Shown here in pieces: positions 10,872-21,394 of a stretch of DNA of 64,000 nucleotides. The DNA is from Prorocentrum cordatum. Lineage: Eukaryota; Sar; Dinophyceae; Prorocentrales; Prorocentraceae. Numbering within the stretch: the first letter of the stretch is position 1; the number at the start of each line of letters is the position of its first letter. The notes below the pieces were generated by a model. It was not told the DNA's origin, did not search any database, and saw nothing but the letters and a program-made list of their open reading frames with translations. A program made the position numbers and the translations under genes. The stretch lies in the NCBI GenBank assembly GCA_963575745.1, contig CAUYUJ010017920.1, forward strand, positions 1 to 64,000, read 5' to 3'.

Positions 10872-11066
10872 CGGCGGCGAGCGAGGGGGGGACGTGAGAA
10901 GGAGGAGGCCTTGTCAAAGGCGGCGGGGCCTCTCAGCAAGCCTCCGGCCTTCTGAAAAGTTTTCTGTGCCTTCGGGGAGGGCCTGGGAAACTTCTCAGAA
11001 GGCTGGGGGACTTCCGAGCCTCCTGAGAAGGCCAGCCCCTTCTCCCTTCCCCCCTCGCTCGCCGCT
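10872..11066. mobile_element. Purine-rich TIR element, family 2, copy 2
   Basis: 195 bp with TIRs CGGCGGCGAGCGAGGGGGGG and CCCCCCTCGCTCGCCGCTG. Inside are GAAGGAGGAGGCCTTGTC and repeated CTTCTGAGAAG-type palindromes. A further TIR-like end (CCCCCCTCGCTCGCCGCCG) occurs alone at about 11203-11221, perhaps a solo remnant. Confidence 0.8.
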
Positions 11067-11372
11067 GGCCTGGAGCACGCCGACGGCACCCCGAAGACCC
11101 CAAGAGGCACCAGGGGGGAGCCGAAGAGGCCGCCAAGACACGAAGAGAGGGCCAGGGAGGCCCTCCAGGAAGGCCAACATCAGCTCACGAGCTCACTTTC
11201 CCCCCTCGCTCGCCGCCGAAAGGAGGGAGGCAAGCCGCGGAAGAGCCGCGGCAGCAGCGGGGGAGGGGGGGGCCTCCCTGCGAGGCCCGCGGCAACGCCC
11301 CCGCGGTGCCCTCGCGTGTCCCCGCGGCTCCCCGAGCAGAGCGGCCGCGGAGGAGGGCGGAGGGGGATGAGG

Positions 11373-11415
11373 CGGAGAGAGAGGAGGGGGAGCGGGAGGG
11401 GGAGGGGGAGGGGGA

Positions 11416-11446
<31 letters not shown>

Positions 11447-11601
11447 AGGAGGAGGAGGAGGAGGAGGAGGAGGGGGAGAAAGAGGGGGAGAAAGAGGGGG
11501 GAGAAAGAGAGAGGAGGAGGAGGAGGAGGAGGAGGAGGAGGAGGAGGAGGAGCATGAGGAGGAGGAGGAGGAGGAGGAGGAGGAGGAGGAGGAGGAGGAG
11601 G
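11373..11601 (+). repeat. (GAG)n microsatellite
   Basis: A GAG/GGGGA polypurine tract with GGGGAGAAAGA interruptions of the same type as the array at 9714, suggesting shared origin. Confidence 0.95.
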
Positions 11602-11844
11602 ACCAGTGCAAGCACAAGAAGCATCAACGATATTGCAATGCAATCTCTTTTTGAAGTTCCTTCTTCGTAAGACCCTAGAAGTAGTTTCATTGCGCGAAAT
11701 GCCCCTTTGACCGACGATCGTCATAATCCTCAATCGTGCGGAAACACAATTCCTGGTGCTTCAACACCTTCGAATCAACGCGGCTGGTGCGTCCTGACAA
11801 TCACAATCCGTGGCGGAAAACAGCTCCTATGATTCCAACCCTAC
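11602..11844. other. Unassigned spacer
   Basis: Mixed-composition DNA between the GAG array and an 84-bp tandem repeat. No feature recognised. Confidence 0.4.
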
Positions 11845-12195
11845 GGATCCTTGGAACTGACACAACTGTTCACACAAGTGCGCGCGGCGCCAAGTCGAGA
11901 GCCACATTCTGAAAAAGGAAGCGTCTTCATCGTTGGAACTGCTGCGGAAGTGTAAGACGACTGTGCACACCGCCAAGGTGAGAGCAACATTTTGAAAAGT
12001 AACCGCCCTCCCTCCTTGAAACTCTTGCAAGTGTTTGCGACCAAATGTGTGCGGCGCTAAGGTGAGAGCCAAATGTTGATAAGGAACCGCCCTCCATCAT
12101 CGAAGCTGTTGCTAGTGTTTACAACGAATGTGCGCGGCGCTTAGGCGAAAGCTACATGTTCACAAACACCCGCCCTTCGTCCTTGAAGCTGTCCT
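11845..12195 (+). repeat. ~84-bp tandem repeat, about four copies
   Basis: The marker TGTGCGCGGCGC (variants TGCGCGCGGCGCC, TGTGCACACCGCC, TGTGTGCGGCGCT) occurs near 11879, 11962, 12046 and 12130. Each is followed by AAGGTGAGAGC-CACATT and CCGCCCT...TTGAA. Copies are diverged. The array ends exactly where dispersed family 3 begins. Confidence 0.75.
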
Positions 12196-12302
12196 CGTCG
12201 ACACCGTTGGATGTGCCTCAAAACTCTGATCAGAACGCACCCTAGGAAAGGTCCGAGGAACAGCTGTATCGGTATTGTACCTCTTGGTTCCCCCAAGGGG
12301 CT
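12187..12302 (-). repeat. Dispersed repeat family 3, copy 1 (inverted)
   Basis: The reverse complement aligns with 13968-14090 and 40978-41095. Shared blocks are AATACCGATAC, CCTCGGACCTTTCCTAGGGT, GCGTTCTGATCAGA and CATCCAACGGTGTCGACGAG. In one frame all three copies can encode a similar peptide (PRTFPRVRSDQSFEAHPTVS here, SPGVRSDENFEANPAVPTRA at 41 kb). Confidence 0.75.
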
Positions 12303-12357
12303 GCTGGGAATCCGTCGCGGCGCGCCCAGGGGAATGCAGATGGGGGCAGGTCCTCTG

Positions 12358-12460
12358 AGTCAAAGCCTTCTCCGAAGCCTCTCAGACGGCCAGAGGGGGC
12401 TGCTGAGAAGCACCGCCGCCTTCCGAGAAGGCCGGTCCCCTTTCTCACTCTGCGACCTTT
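12358..12460. mobile_element. Degenerate interior of a family-2 purine-rich element
   Basis: It shows the family-2 succession of CCTTCTCCGAAGCCTC, GCTGAGAAGC, CCTTCCGAGAAGGCC and CCTTTCTCACT, but lacks the G-rich TIRs. Probably a relic. Confidence 0.45.
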
Positions 12461-12539
12461 CCTGGCCAGCCCTGGCGCGCCGCCGAATCGGGCCGAGTCG
12501 GGGACACGACCGAACTGAGGGGGACGCTGCGAGCGGCGA

Positions 12540-12790
12540 GCGTCTCCGTATCCGCGCCCTCGCGGTCGGGATTCCAGGGCGCGATCCCGCGGATACGCGG
12601 TCGCACGGATGCGCTCCGCGGAGGGCGCCCGCCTAAAAAAAAATCTCCCCGTATCCGCAGGGTGGCGGCCCAGGGGCCCGGCCCACGGGGCCGCGGATGC
12701 GGATGGGTGCTTCGCCCAGAAGAGCAGAATCTGCGGGAGCGAGGAGCAGCACCTGGGATCCGGACGCCCGCACTGGGTACTAAAGAAAAG
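12540..12790. other. GC-rich spacer with inverted GTATCCGCG motifs
   Basis: GTATCCGCG near 12548 and CGCGGATAC near 12590 can pair across about 35 bp, and GTATCCGC recurs at about 12651. This may be a relic TIR structure. An A9 run precedes the last copy. No gene. Confidence 0.4.
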
Positions 12791-12797
12791 GGCACCC

Positions 12798-12985
12798 ATC
12801 GGTCGGAAGAAGCAGGTAGAAACATGAAGTAAGAAGGCGTCGAAAGTAGATTGGGCTCCGTCCGCCCCCTCAGGAGGACGGAAAAGGTGAAGCCACTCGA
12901 TCATTGAAGTAGGAAGGTGCTTAAAGTAGATTGGAATCTGGGAATCCAGAAATACCTGTTTTAATCAACAGACGGGCATGATGCC
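12798..12985 (+). repeat. Dispersed repeat family 5, copy 1 (uninterrupted)
   Basis: Blocks in order: GGTCGGAAGAAGCAGG, AACATGAAGTAAGAAGGCG, AAGTAGATTGGGCTCCG, then AAAGTAGATTGGAATCTGGG and AATCCAGAAATACCTG. The same order occurs at 26706-26893 and at 34917-35285. The last copy carries an inserted TIR element, so this copy serves as the empty site. Confidence 0.8.
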
Positions 12986-13135
12986 CAAGAACAAACGCTG
13001 TCCAAAACCGACAGCAGCCGCTGTTGGGCAGGCGGCCTCCCGTCTCAAACGGCCAGGGCCCGCGGCGGCATCGACATCGCACCCTGCCCAGAACGAACAA
13101 GAACTGCTGCCGGTCTCTGTGCCCACTCTCTCGCC

Positions 13136-13675
13136 GTCCTCGTCCTCCTCCTCCTCGTCCTCCTCCTCCTCCCTCCTCCTCCTCCTCCTCCTCCTCCTCC
13201 TCCTCCTCCTCCTCCCTTCCTCCCTCCCTCCCTCCCTCCCTCCCTCCGTCCCTCCCTCCCTCCCTCCTCCCTCCCTCCCTCCCTCCCTCCCTCCTCCCTC
13301 CTCCCTCCTCCCTCCCCCTCCTCCCTCTCCCTCCTCCCTCTCCTCCCTGCTCCCTCCTCCCTCCTCCTCTTCCTCCTCCTCCTCCTCCTCCCTCCTCTCC
13401 TCCCTCTCCCCTCCTCCTCCTCCTCCTCCTCCTCCTCCTCCCCCCCTCCTCCCTCCTCCCTCCCTCCCTCCCTCCCTCCTCCCTCCCTCCCTCCCTCCTC
13501 CCCCTCCTCCTCCCTCCTCCCTCCCTCCTCCCCTCCTCTCCTCCTCCTCCTCCTCCTCCTCCTCCTCCTCCTCTCCTCCTCCTCCTCCTCCTCCTCCCTC
13601 CTCCTCCTCCTCCTCCCCTCCTCCTCTCCTCCTCCTCCTCCTCCTCCTCCTCCTCCTGCTCCTCCTCCAACTCTT
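13136..13675 (+). repeat. (CTC)n / (CCCT)n microsatellite, ~540 bp
   Basis: A polypyrimidine tract of CTC and CCTCC units. It produces paired long ORFs on all frames (poly-Ser/Pro/Leu on plus, poly-Glu/Gly/Arg on minus) that are artefacts of the array. Confidence 0.95.
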
Positions 13676-13967
13676 CTTCCGTCGGGCCCCGTCACAGTCC
13701 CTGCACGTTGTGCCTGCCGCCCACCGCCGCCTGCTTCCGCCGCCCGGCCCTGTGCTCGATTCTCCGGATGGGAGTCGGGAGCGGCCAAGAGACGGGGGTG
13801 TCCAAGAGGGGGGGGGGGGGGGCACAAATCATGGGCGGCGGCACTTGCGCGACCGAGGTGGGGGGGCCGGAGACGTATTGAAATGAGAGGAGGCGCCATG
13901 AAATCTGGGGAACTATCGTGGCCCCCGCCATGGTAGTTCCCCCCCCCCTGGTCATCGCCCCCCTCTT
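13676..13967. other. Spacer with a perfect-looking hairpin near 13905
   Basis: GGGGAACTATCGTGG and CCATGGTAGTTCCCC face each other with a short C-rich loop (about 13910-13946). A G12 run lies near 13808. No gene. Confidence 0.5.
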
Positions 13968-14090
13968 CTGGGGGATACCAAAGGTACCGATACCGCTACT
14001 CCTCGGACCTCTCCCGGGGTGCGTTGTTATCAGGATTTCGAAGCGCATCCAACGGTGGCGACGAGGACCTCCGAGGAGGCCGGAAAATGG
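13968..14090 (+). repeat. Dispersed repeat family 3, copy 2
   Basis: CCAAAGGTACCGATACCGCT, CTCGGACCTCTCCCGGGGTG and GCATCCAACGGTGGCGACGA are shared with 40978-41095 and, reversed, with 12187-12302. Confidence 0.8.
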
Positions 14091-14114
14091 GAAGACGAGG
14101 GAAGGGTTCAGTAG

Positions 14115-14300
14115 GGGATCGACAACGAGAAACTTCAACAAGAAACCCAACTCTGTGACCCCAGGACGTCCATTGATTTGTGGTGTGGGAACGTCATTCT
14201 TTCCATAACAAAACCATCGAAACCCAAGAAATCTAGGGCACCCTGGAGGCAAGCAGGGTGTGTCTTGGCATGGGTCTGCGCTGTAAGGATGCAGGCCCCT
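14115..14300 (+). repeat. Dispersed repeat family 4, copy 2
   Basis: It follows family 3 directly. Shared with 8170-8322: CAACAAGAAACCCAACTCTG, GACCCCAGGACGTCC, ACAAAACCATCGAAACCCAA, and CACCCTGGAGGCAAGCAGGG. Confidence 0.8.
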
Positions 14301-14458
14301 TGGACGCGCATGTGGAGGCTCGTCGAATGGGGCTGGCAGTCAAAAGGGGTTACGGACGAGCCGAGGAAGCACAGATGCAGGGGTACCGTCGGGGCGCTAA
14401 CCCAAGTAACCCTAAACAAGGAACGAAACCCCTTTTCCAGGAGGTTAAACTTCGATTC

Positions 14459-14540
14459 CCCATGGGCACCCTGGAGGCAAACAGGGTGTTTCTTGGCATG
14501 GGTCTCCACTGTAGCGGCGTGGGTACCTTTCCTCATCCGA
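14459..14540 (+). repeat. Dispersed repeat family 4, partial copy 3
   Basis: CACCCTGGAGGCAAACAGGG, TGTTTCTTGGCATGGGTCT and CACTGTAGCGG match the end of copy 2 (TGTGTCTTGGCATGGGTCTG). Confidence 0.75.
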
Positions 14541-14654
14541 TATCTGCCGCCGTCCGACCCTATGTGTTCGATCCTCCCCAATGGGAGCCTCGGGGGGACG
14601 CTCGGGAGAGCATAAGGCCGAGCCGGAAAGAGGCCGAGCGGCAGCGGAACAGGG

Positions 14655-14790
14655 CGGAGGAGGAGGAGGAGGAGGAGGAAGAAGAAAGGGACGGGGGGGA
14701 GTGGCACGAGGAGGAGGAGGAGGACGACGACGAGGGGAGGGGGAGGAGGGGGAGGGGAAGGAAGAAGGGGAGGGGGACAGGGACCAAAAA
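14655..14790 (+). repeat. (GAG)n microsatellite
   Basis: An interrupted GAG array with a GACGACGACGAGG island. Confidence 0.85.
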
Positions 14791-15870
14791 CATTATATTT
14801 CGCTAGTCGGCCTGGGGATTTTGATTTGTTGGCCTTCATGCCCACATGATCACTGATCACGCGACGCGACGCCAAATGCGCGAATCGACCGAGCTTGCGA
14901 TTCGAAGGAGCGCCCAGCACGGCGTCGCACGACGTTGGGACGCCAAGGCCCGCCGCCTGAAGGCAACCCTCAACGCTCCAATGGCGCTCTCTGGGCGGCC
15001 ACGGACTGCGGGGGGGGTCCGCGTCAGCCTGAATGCGCCGAGAAACGACCCCTGGCGTTTGGTGAAACCCAGAGACCCCCAATGCGTTGCCGAGAGGTCT
15101 CCACGAGTTTCCACATTGATGAGAATGGGCCCAATAGCTCCACAGGGGCCTCGGGGGAGCCAGTAGGAGAACCCGAGGAAGAGCGCGACAAGCACCAACA
15201 GAGGCCCGATACGGCCTAGAGCGAGCCCCCCCTCAAAGAACCACTCGTACCCGCCCCAGACAAGGACGCAACCCAGACCCGCGACCGGTGAAATGAAACA
15301 GTTTGCGGTCTTGGCCCACCCGAAACGAACAAATCTTTCACTTCACCGATCGGGCCTGGCGGGGGCTCCAAGGGCGGACGCTGCGCGCGCCCTGAGGCGG
15401 CGGGCCGATCGACGCAGTTCCGCGCCCTCGCTTGAGCGCGCGCACCGATCTGCGGCGCGGCGCGCACAGCCCTGCGCCTGAGGCCGCGGAGGATAACGGT
15501 GCACATCTTCGTTTGGGCCTGAAGGTCCCCATCGGCATTGCAAGGTAGCCTGGAAATACGCGCTGACTGAAAGAGACCAAGCTGGGACTAATAGGCACAT
15601 GTGGCCTTGATATTTGTTCGGGGGCCGCTCGAACCAACCGAAGGGCCGATGCATCGCACATCACATCGCTTTCCACAAATAAATGGAAACACATCTACAG
15701 CGCGCGTCGTTATCGAGGAGACCGGCAGCATCTTGCGATGGCAACGCTCGCTTGGTTTACACGTTGAGGCAACAGGCAGCGAAACGGAGAGCGCGCCGGA
15801 AAATCATTCAACTCAACGCCTACGATCGAAAACCCAAACAACCAATGAAAGATACATACTTTTGGTTCCG
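14791..15870. other. Unassigned intergenic sequence (~1.1 kb)
   Basis: Mixed composition. Overlapping short ORFs on both strands lack a recognisable domain, and no repeat shared with the rest of the window was noticed. Confidence 0.4.
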
Positions 15871-16008
15871 AAAGGAGGAGAAGGGGGAGGGGGAGGGGGA
15901 GGGGGAGGGGGAGGAGGAGGAGGAGGAGGAGGAGGAGGAGGAGGAGGAGGAGGAGGAGGAAGAGGAGGACAAGGAGGAGAAGGAGGAGGAAAAGGAAGAG
16001 GAGAACAG
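15871..16008 (+). repeat. (GGGGGA)n/(GAG)n microsatellite
   Basis: GGGGGA repeats grade into a GAG array. Confidence 0.95.
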
Positions 16009-16164
16009 AGACAGAGAGAGAGAGAGAATGCAACACCGTGACGGCAGGGGAAGGCAGCACCACGGCCAGGCACAGCTGGGGGGTGGTCGGTGGCAAATGC
16101 TACTTGTGTGGCGTATTTGTGGGGGCCTCGTCTGTCCCCTCGGGCCAGCCGTGCGTGTCGCACC

Positions 16165-16260
16165 AATGTCGAAGCCATGTCGAACGCGTCGACTCCGTGT
16201 CGAATCCGTGCGGACTCCACGTCAAATCCGCGTCGAGTCCGCATCGAGCCCGCGTCGGGC
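16165..16260 (+). repeat. Short minisatellite (~12-18 bp units, CGTCGAATCCG-like)
   Basis: Variants such as CCATGTCGAACGCGTCGACT, CGTGTCGAATCCG, ACGTCAAATCCGCGTCG and CATCGAGCCCGCGTCG follow one another. Confidence 0.6.
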
Positions 16261-16692
16261 GCAAGAGAAAACACCAACGTTGGGGACGGACGGTGCCCTG
16301 CGAAGATGCAACGTAAGCAACGCAGGCACAGCTTAAGCAACATCATAAAGCGCCCATAGTTAAACCGTCTCTACAGATCGCATCGTCTTGCCACAGCTGC
16401 CCACCTGGGCGCCAGTCGCACGCTGTCGAATCCCACCAGCCCTTTAGGGTTACTTTTCTCTTCCCCCTCCTTCCCCTGCTCGGGGGAGGGGTTTATCACT
16501 GTTCCCTATTAGTAAACACCCCCTCCCCCAGGCGACTGGGGGCCAACCAGGGTCCATGACGACACCCCCCACCATCCCTTGTAAAAAACAATACAAAAAA
16601 CACTCTGCCTCCAACTTCGGAACATGCGCAACCAACCACATGCGCCCCCCCCCACCACCACCATCCCTGTCGAAAAAATACAGAATACACTT

Positions 16693-16952
16693 GGCGGCGG
16701 CGGCGGCGGCTGCGGCGGCTGCAGCGGCGGTGGCGGCTGCGGCGGCGGCTGCGGCGGCTCCTGCGGCGGCGGCGGCTGCGGCGGCGGCGGCTGCGGCGGC
16801 GGCGGCGGCGGCGGCGGGGGCGGCGGTGGCGGCGGCGGCGGCGGCGGCGGCGGAGGCTGCGGGCGGCGGCGGCGGCGGCGGCGACGGCGGCGGCGGCGGC
16901 GGCGGCGGGGCGGCGGCGGCGGCGGCGGCGGCGGGCAGCGGCGGCGGTGGCA

Positions 16953-16994
<42 letters not shown>
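16693..16994 (+). repeat. (CGG)n/(CTG CGG)n trinucleotide tract, ~300 bp
   Basis: A nearly uninterrupted GGC/GCG repeat, with GCTGC variants in the first half. Frames give poly-Gly, poly-Ala or poly-Arg on plus and poly-Pro, poly-Ala or poly-Arg on minus. CGG runs of this length can form quadruplex or hairpin structures (established for CGG repeats). No gene is supported. Confidence 0.95.
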
Positions 16995-16995
<1 letters not shown>

Positions 16996-17089
16996 ATTGG
17001 CCCCCAGTAGCTGCCCATCCAAACACGACTGCTGAATATGCTGAGGCTCGGGCCAAGCTCGGGTGCTACGTATGTGTTGGGGGGGGCGG

Positions 17090-17830
17090 GTGAGGCGCCG
17101 CAGCGTCCAAGATGGTCCAGGATGGCTACAAGAGGCGCTGCAAGTCGCAAGATGGCCTCCAAGATGGCACAAGGTACTCCAAGATGGGTCAAGATAGCCT
17201 CCGACATACCTCCAAGAGGCCCCAAAACAACCCCAAGACGGATCCAAGTGCCCTTCGAGCCCTCCAAGGCGCCCTCCAACATGCCAAAACCCTTCAAACG
17301 CCTAGGGAAAACCTATGTTTTTGGCATTTTCGCCCTTTCGCTTCCGATGGGCCTCTGGGACCTCAAGATGGCACCAAAATGGCCCAAGACAACCCCAAAA
17401 GGGGCCCAAGAAGGCCCAGGACGGCCCCAAGATCGCCCAAGAGGCGCCCAAGAGCGCCCCAAGAGAGCCCCATGACGCCATTTTTGAGTCTCCGAAGGGG
17501 CGGTACTAATTGAGGGACTTCCTCTTTTTGGAACCATGGGGCCCAAAATGGCCCCACGAGGCCTCCGAGCCTCTCCCAAAGACCCTCCACCCCACCCTTT
17601 TTGGCCCAAGATGTCTCCAAGAGAGCCCCAGATAGCCCAAGATGGCCTTCAAAATGGCCTAAGATAGCCAAGCATGGCTCAAGATAGCCTCCGACAGCCC
17701 TCCAAGAGGCCTCAAGGCAGCCTCAACATGGCCCAAGATAGCCGAGCATGGCTCAAGATAGCCTCCGACAGCCTCTAGCCGAGCATGGCTCAAGATAGCC
17801 TCCAAGAGGCCTCAAGAAAACGGGCAATCA
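17090..17830. repeat. CCAAGATGGCC-type minisatellite, block 2
   Basis: The same repeat language as 1-2300: CAAGATGGCCTCCAAGATGG, CCAAGATAGCC, CCAAGAGGCC. Several GGCTCAAGATAGCCTCC units repeat at 17670-17810. Confidence 0.8.
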
Positions 17831-18675
17831 ATTATGGATGGGCTGGTGGATATACTTTTCGGTCGCGGCCGCAAGCGAAGAGGCAGGCGGCGGGCAGGGA
17901 GTCCGGGCAAACGGGCAAGCCGAATTACACACAACAGGCACAGGCCGGCCGGCCCACTCACAAAGCAGCCGCGAAGCTGAAGGGGAGCTGACATCGGGGG
18001 GCATCCTGAGAGCTCGAACACGTGCTCAGGACAAAGTGTCATGGAATTGGGTGCCTGCCATGGCACGACCCAAACAGTATGAGACGTGAACCAGGATAAC
18101 CAAGTCCGTCCTTTTGTGGGGGGCAAGCGCGAGGCCTGTGGGGTGAATCGCCGGTGGGGCGCCAGGCTCCAAACGCCATTGACGACGTGAGCTAGCCAGG
18201 GGGGCTGAGCTGTCGCGAACCGTGATGCAACGCAACTGGTGAAAGCTGATGGTGAGGCTGGTGGAGATATTTTTTTTGGTCGGCGGCTCCCTGGCGAAGG
18301 CCAAGACGCGGGGCAACGTTCGGGGCGCGGAACGAAGATAATCGGCCGCAATGGCGTATGCACATGCCAGACGCCAGCGGCGTCGGCTGGTGACCGGCAC
18401 AGACATCCCAGCAGGTGGGGACGCCACGGCGCGGCGACCGGCGGCGGAACGGGAAGGAGAAGTCGCCCTTTCGGCGCCAAGCTCCAGCCGAACCACAAAC
18501 GGGGGCCAGGAGGCGGGGGGGAAGGGGGGAGGGGCAAAAGCAAACGACAGCCAAGGCTCACTGCAGCACCACGAATAAACGATGGCGCGGCCAAAAGGGG
18601 GGGCCTGACTCATCATGTTTCACTGAAGCAGAGGTGTAGGTGAAACCCGTCATAGCGCTAACCAGAAGAGGAAGA
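17831..18675. other. Intergenic sequence with weak duplication
   Basis: GGCTGGTGGATATACTTTTC-GGTCG near 17842 resembles GGCTGGTGGAGATATTTTTT-GGTCG near 18259, suggesting an old ~400-bp duplication. ORFs of about 200 codons on minus lack recognisable domains. Confidence 0.4.
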
Positions 18676-19315
18676 CCACTGGTGTGCGTTCGCGAGGTTG
18701 AGCCACCTCCAGCCTGCAGCCAGTGCGTGCACATCGTATCTGACTCTCGCGGCTCGGGGGCAAAACGACGCAATGTACTGACGGGGGCTGGTGGCAGACT
18801 GATCTGCTAGGGGAGCGACCACGAACTGCAGAAGGCTGAACCACTCGATGCAGAGCCACTCCCTGGCGAATCCAGACATCGGGTGACACCGATGCATGGC
18901 TGACGGCCGCACCCGATCCACACCTGTCACGCAGCCCGGGCGGAAGCTCCATGACCGGGCCAGCGACGAACCAGGGCGAAACTCAGACAGGATGGGGGCG
19001 CGGACAGCCGCTGAGCACCAGTGTCACTGTGGGACGGCGGGCCACCATCCATTAAAGTACCACTGGTGTGCGTGCACAAGGCTCGCAACCACCAGCCAGT
19101 AGCCAGCGCACTCACATCGTATCCGACTCACGCGGTCCGGGGGCACAACGATGTGATGTCCTGGCGGGGGCTGGGGCTGTGGCTGCGCCGAGAACGAACT
19201 GGACCGCAGAAGGCTGAACCACTCGATGCGGGCCGCTCACTCGACGAGGCCAGCCACCATGCGCATGGTGGCCAGACACCCCCACTCAACACCTGCCACG
19301 CTGCCCATGCGGAAG
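18676..19315 (+). repeat. Two-copy ~270-bp tandem duplication
   Basis: 18676-18949 and 19060-19315 share CCACTGGTGTGCGT, CATCGTATC-GACTC, GCAGAAGGCTGAACCACTCG and CACACCTGTCACGC-like blocks in order. Confidence 0.75.
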
Positions 19316-19489
19316 ACGGATGCGTCCGAAGCCGGGGCATACGGATGGCTGGCAGCTCCCAAGCTGATGGGCTGCACCATTCGCTGGCGGCGTGCTGACA
19401 TGCCAGGGCTGGGTCGGCACTGATGCCCCCTGGGCAGGTCTCAGGGCGGACGCTCTTCAACGGTCGATGCAATCTATGCTGTTGATAGG

Positions 19490-20965
19490 GGGGGGCGCAG
19501 CCAAAAGCCGCAGAGACTTGTGAATGAAAGGAGGGGGCGCAGCCAAAAGCCGCAGGACACAGATAATGATACCCAGGGCCTCCACGCACGGAACTTCTTG
19601 ACCACGGGCGTGCTGACGAGCCAAGGCGCCCTTGTAGAACAACTCTGAATCGACAACGAGGGGCCGAAACTCCCTGGGCCGGCCTCAGGGCGAGCGCACA
19701 TCTGCGGCCGCGGCAATCCTCGCACGGGGGGGGGGCGCAGCCAAAAGCCGCAGAGACATTGTGAGTGAATGAAGAGGCGGAGGAGGAGGAGCAGGAGGAG
19801 GAGGGGGGGGAGGAGGGGGCGCCGACAAAGCCCAGGATCCGGGGACAGGGCCACTCGATGCGGGGCGGCATAACGATAGGGGGGCGCAGCCAAAAGCCGC
19901 TGTCACTGATGCATTGAAGGAGGAGGAGGGATGGACGGCCCTCAGGAGCAGTGCAGACTGCTCGGAATCCGCTCGCCCATAGACGCCTGGCGGTCTCTGA
20001 GGTGGGGCACCCGTCGTTGCAATGGGGGGTCTGGTGGCCTGCCCCCTTGGAGGGTGGCCGGCGCCGTCCAATTCTATGGACACGTGTTGACTCTCTCCAG
20101 ATGCCTCGTCCACGGACGCCTCTCGGTGCCCTACGGGAGCCTCGTTCTCGGCCTCAGGGGGCCGGGTGGAACCTGCAGCTGGGCCTCCGTGCCTCCCACG
20201 GGGCACCCTTCGCAGTACCTCTTGTCCAACGGTCCACTGTTGTTCTTCATCGGATTCCTGCATGGGGGGGGCGCAGCCAAAAGCCGCAGAACACAGGTGC
20301 ACGGCGGGGGGTGGAAGCTGCAGGGACATCCCGGCAGTGCGCCGGCACATGTGGACCACGCTGGAAAAGGCGGTGCCGCCGCTATCGCTGACGACAGAAA
20401 CGGGATGCAGGAGTACCAGAGCCACAGAGGGCGGACCCTGGACCAGCAGCGGCCCCCCAGGGAGCCCGGCGCCAGGATGCAAGCCGCAGGAGAGCCCGCG
20501 GGACACGCACTCCGTTCCAACTGAATCCGCTGAGTCCACACTTCTGCACAGTACCTCATGTCAAACGGTCCATTGTTGTTCCCCTCAACCTCCTGCGGGG
20601 GGGGGGGGGGGGCGCAGCCAAAAGCCGCAGAACACAGTTACACGGTGGGGGGGAAGCAGCAGGGACATCCCGGTAGTGCGCCGGCCCAAGTGTGCCACGC
20701 AGGAGAGGGAGGTGCCACCGCCACCGCTGACCGACAGAAACGGGATGCAAGAGTACCACAGCCACAGAGGGTGGACCCGGGGCCCGCGGCGGCCCCCCAG
20801 GGAGCCCGGCGCCAGGATGCAACCAACAGGAAAACCCGCGGGACACGCCGATCATGCACACCGCAGTCGCTGAGTCCACACTTCTGCACCGCACCTTTTG
20901 TCCAACGGTCCAACGTTGCTCCTCCACGGCCACCTGCAGGGGGGGGCGCTGCCAAAAGCCGCTGG
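19490..20965 (+). repeat. 19-mer GCGCAGCCAAAAGCCGCAG repeated seven times
   Basis: Copies lie near 19495, 19537, 19735, 19884, 20271, 20612 and 20946, always on the plus strand and preceded by a run of 5-16 G. Most are followed by AGAC/GAACAC. The motif holds the small inverted repeat GGC-(N)-GCC around AAAA. Read on minus it gives AAFGCAP/LLAAPPP peptides in unrelated ORFs. Confidence 0.85.
20200..20960 (+). repeat. ~337-bp tandem repeat, two full copies plus a partial
   Basis: GTCCAACGGTCCACTGTTGTTC at about 20224 (TCAAACGGTCCATTGTTGTT, TCCAACGGTCCAACGTTGCT in the others) recurs near 20560 and 20898. Between copies run CAGGGACATCCCGG-AGTGCG, ACAGAAACGGGATGCA, GCCCCCCAGGGAGCCCGGCG and CGCTGAGTCCACACTTCTGC. 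Confidence 0.85.
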
Positions 20966-21394
20966 ACACAGGTACACGGGTGGAAAGCTGCAGGGATGGT
21001 ATATTCCATGCAAATGCACGGCACGTCCGACAACAGCTCGTCAGAACCAAGAGGGAGAATGTATGAGACCCCAAATCGCGCTGATGAGTACGGTGTACAC
21101 CTCGTAGTCAACAGAGAAGGTGGATCCCAGAGTGGAAGTCCAGACTGTCCACGGTATAGCCATACGCGCAGCACGCAGACAGAGGAGAAAAATACTGAGG
21201 TCGACGGTATAGCCACCCACGCAGCAGGTGGACAACAGCCGAGATGAAGAAGTAGAAGTTCTGAACGAAACCGACGTCGAACACATACCATGGTAGCAAC
21301 TCGCAAAGAGCATGCGATGACGGGGGTTGGCGTGTCACGAAATTGCGGTCCGAATACGCGCTGCCACGGGCGAAGGGGGCACCGGCTGGGCGCC

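Noticed and set aside
12965-13899. Overlapping 280-300-codon ORFs on both strands
   Set aside because: All are generated by the (CTC)n/(CCCT)n array.
17090-17830. Dinoflagellate spliced-leader relic (GGCTCAAG motifs)
   Set aside because: GGCTCAAG occurs repeatedly as part of the minisatellite, but the preceding leader bases do not match, so it is coincidental.
20131-20873. Repeated AAFGCAP / LLAAPPP peptide
   Set aside because: It is produced by the 19-mer repeat in whichever frame happens to be open; frames differ between copies.
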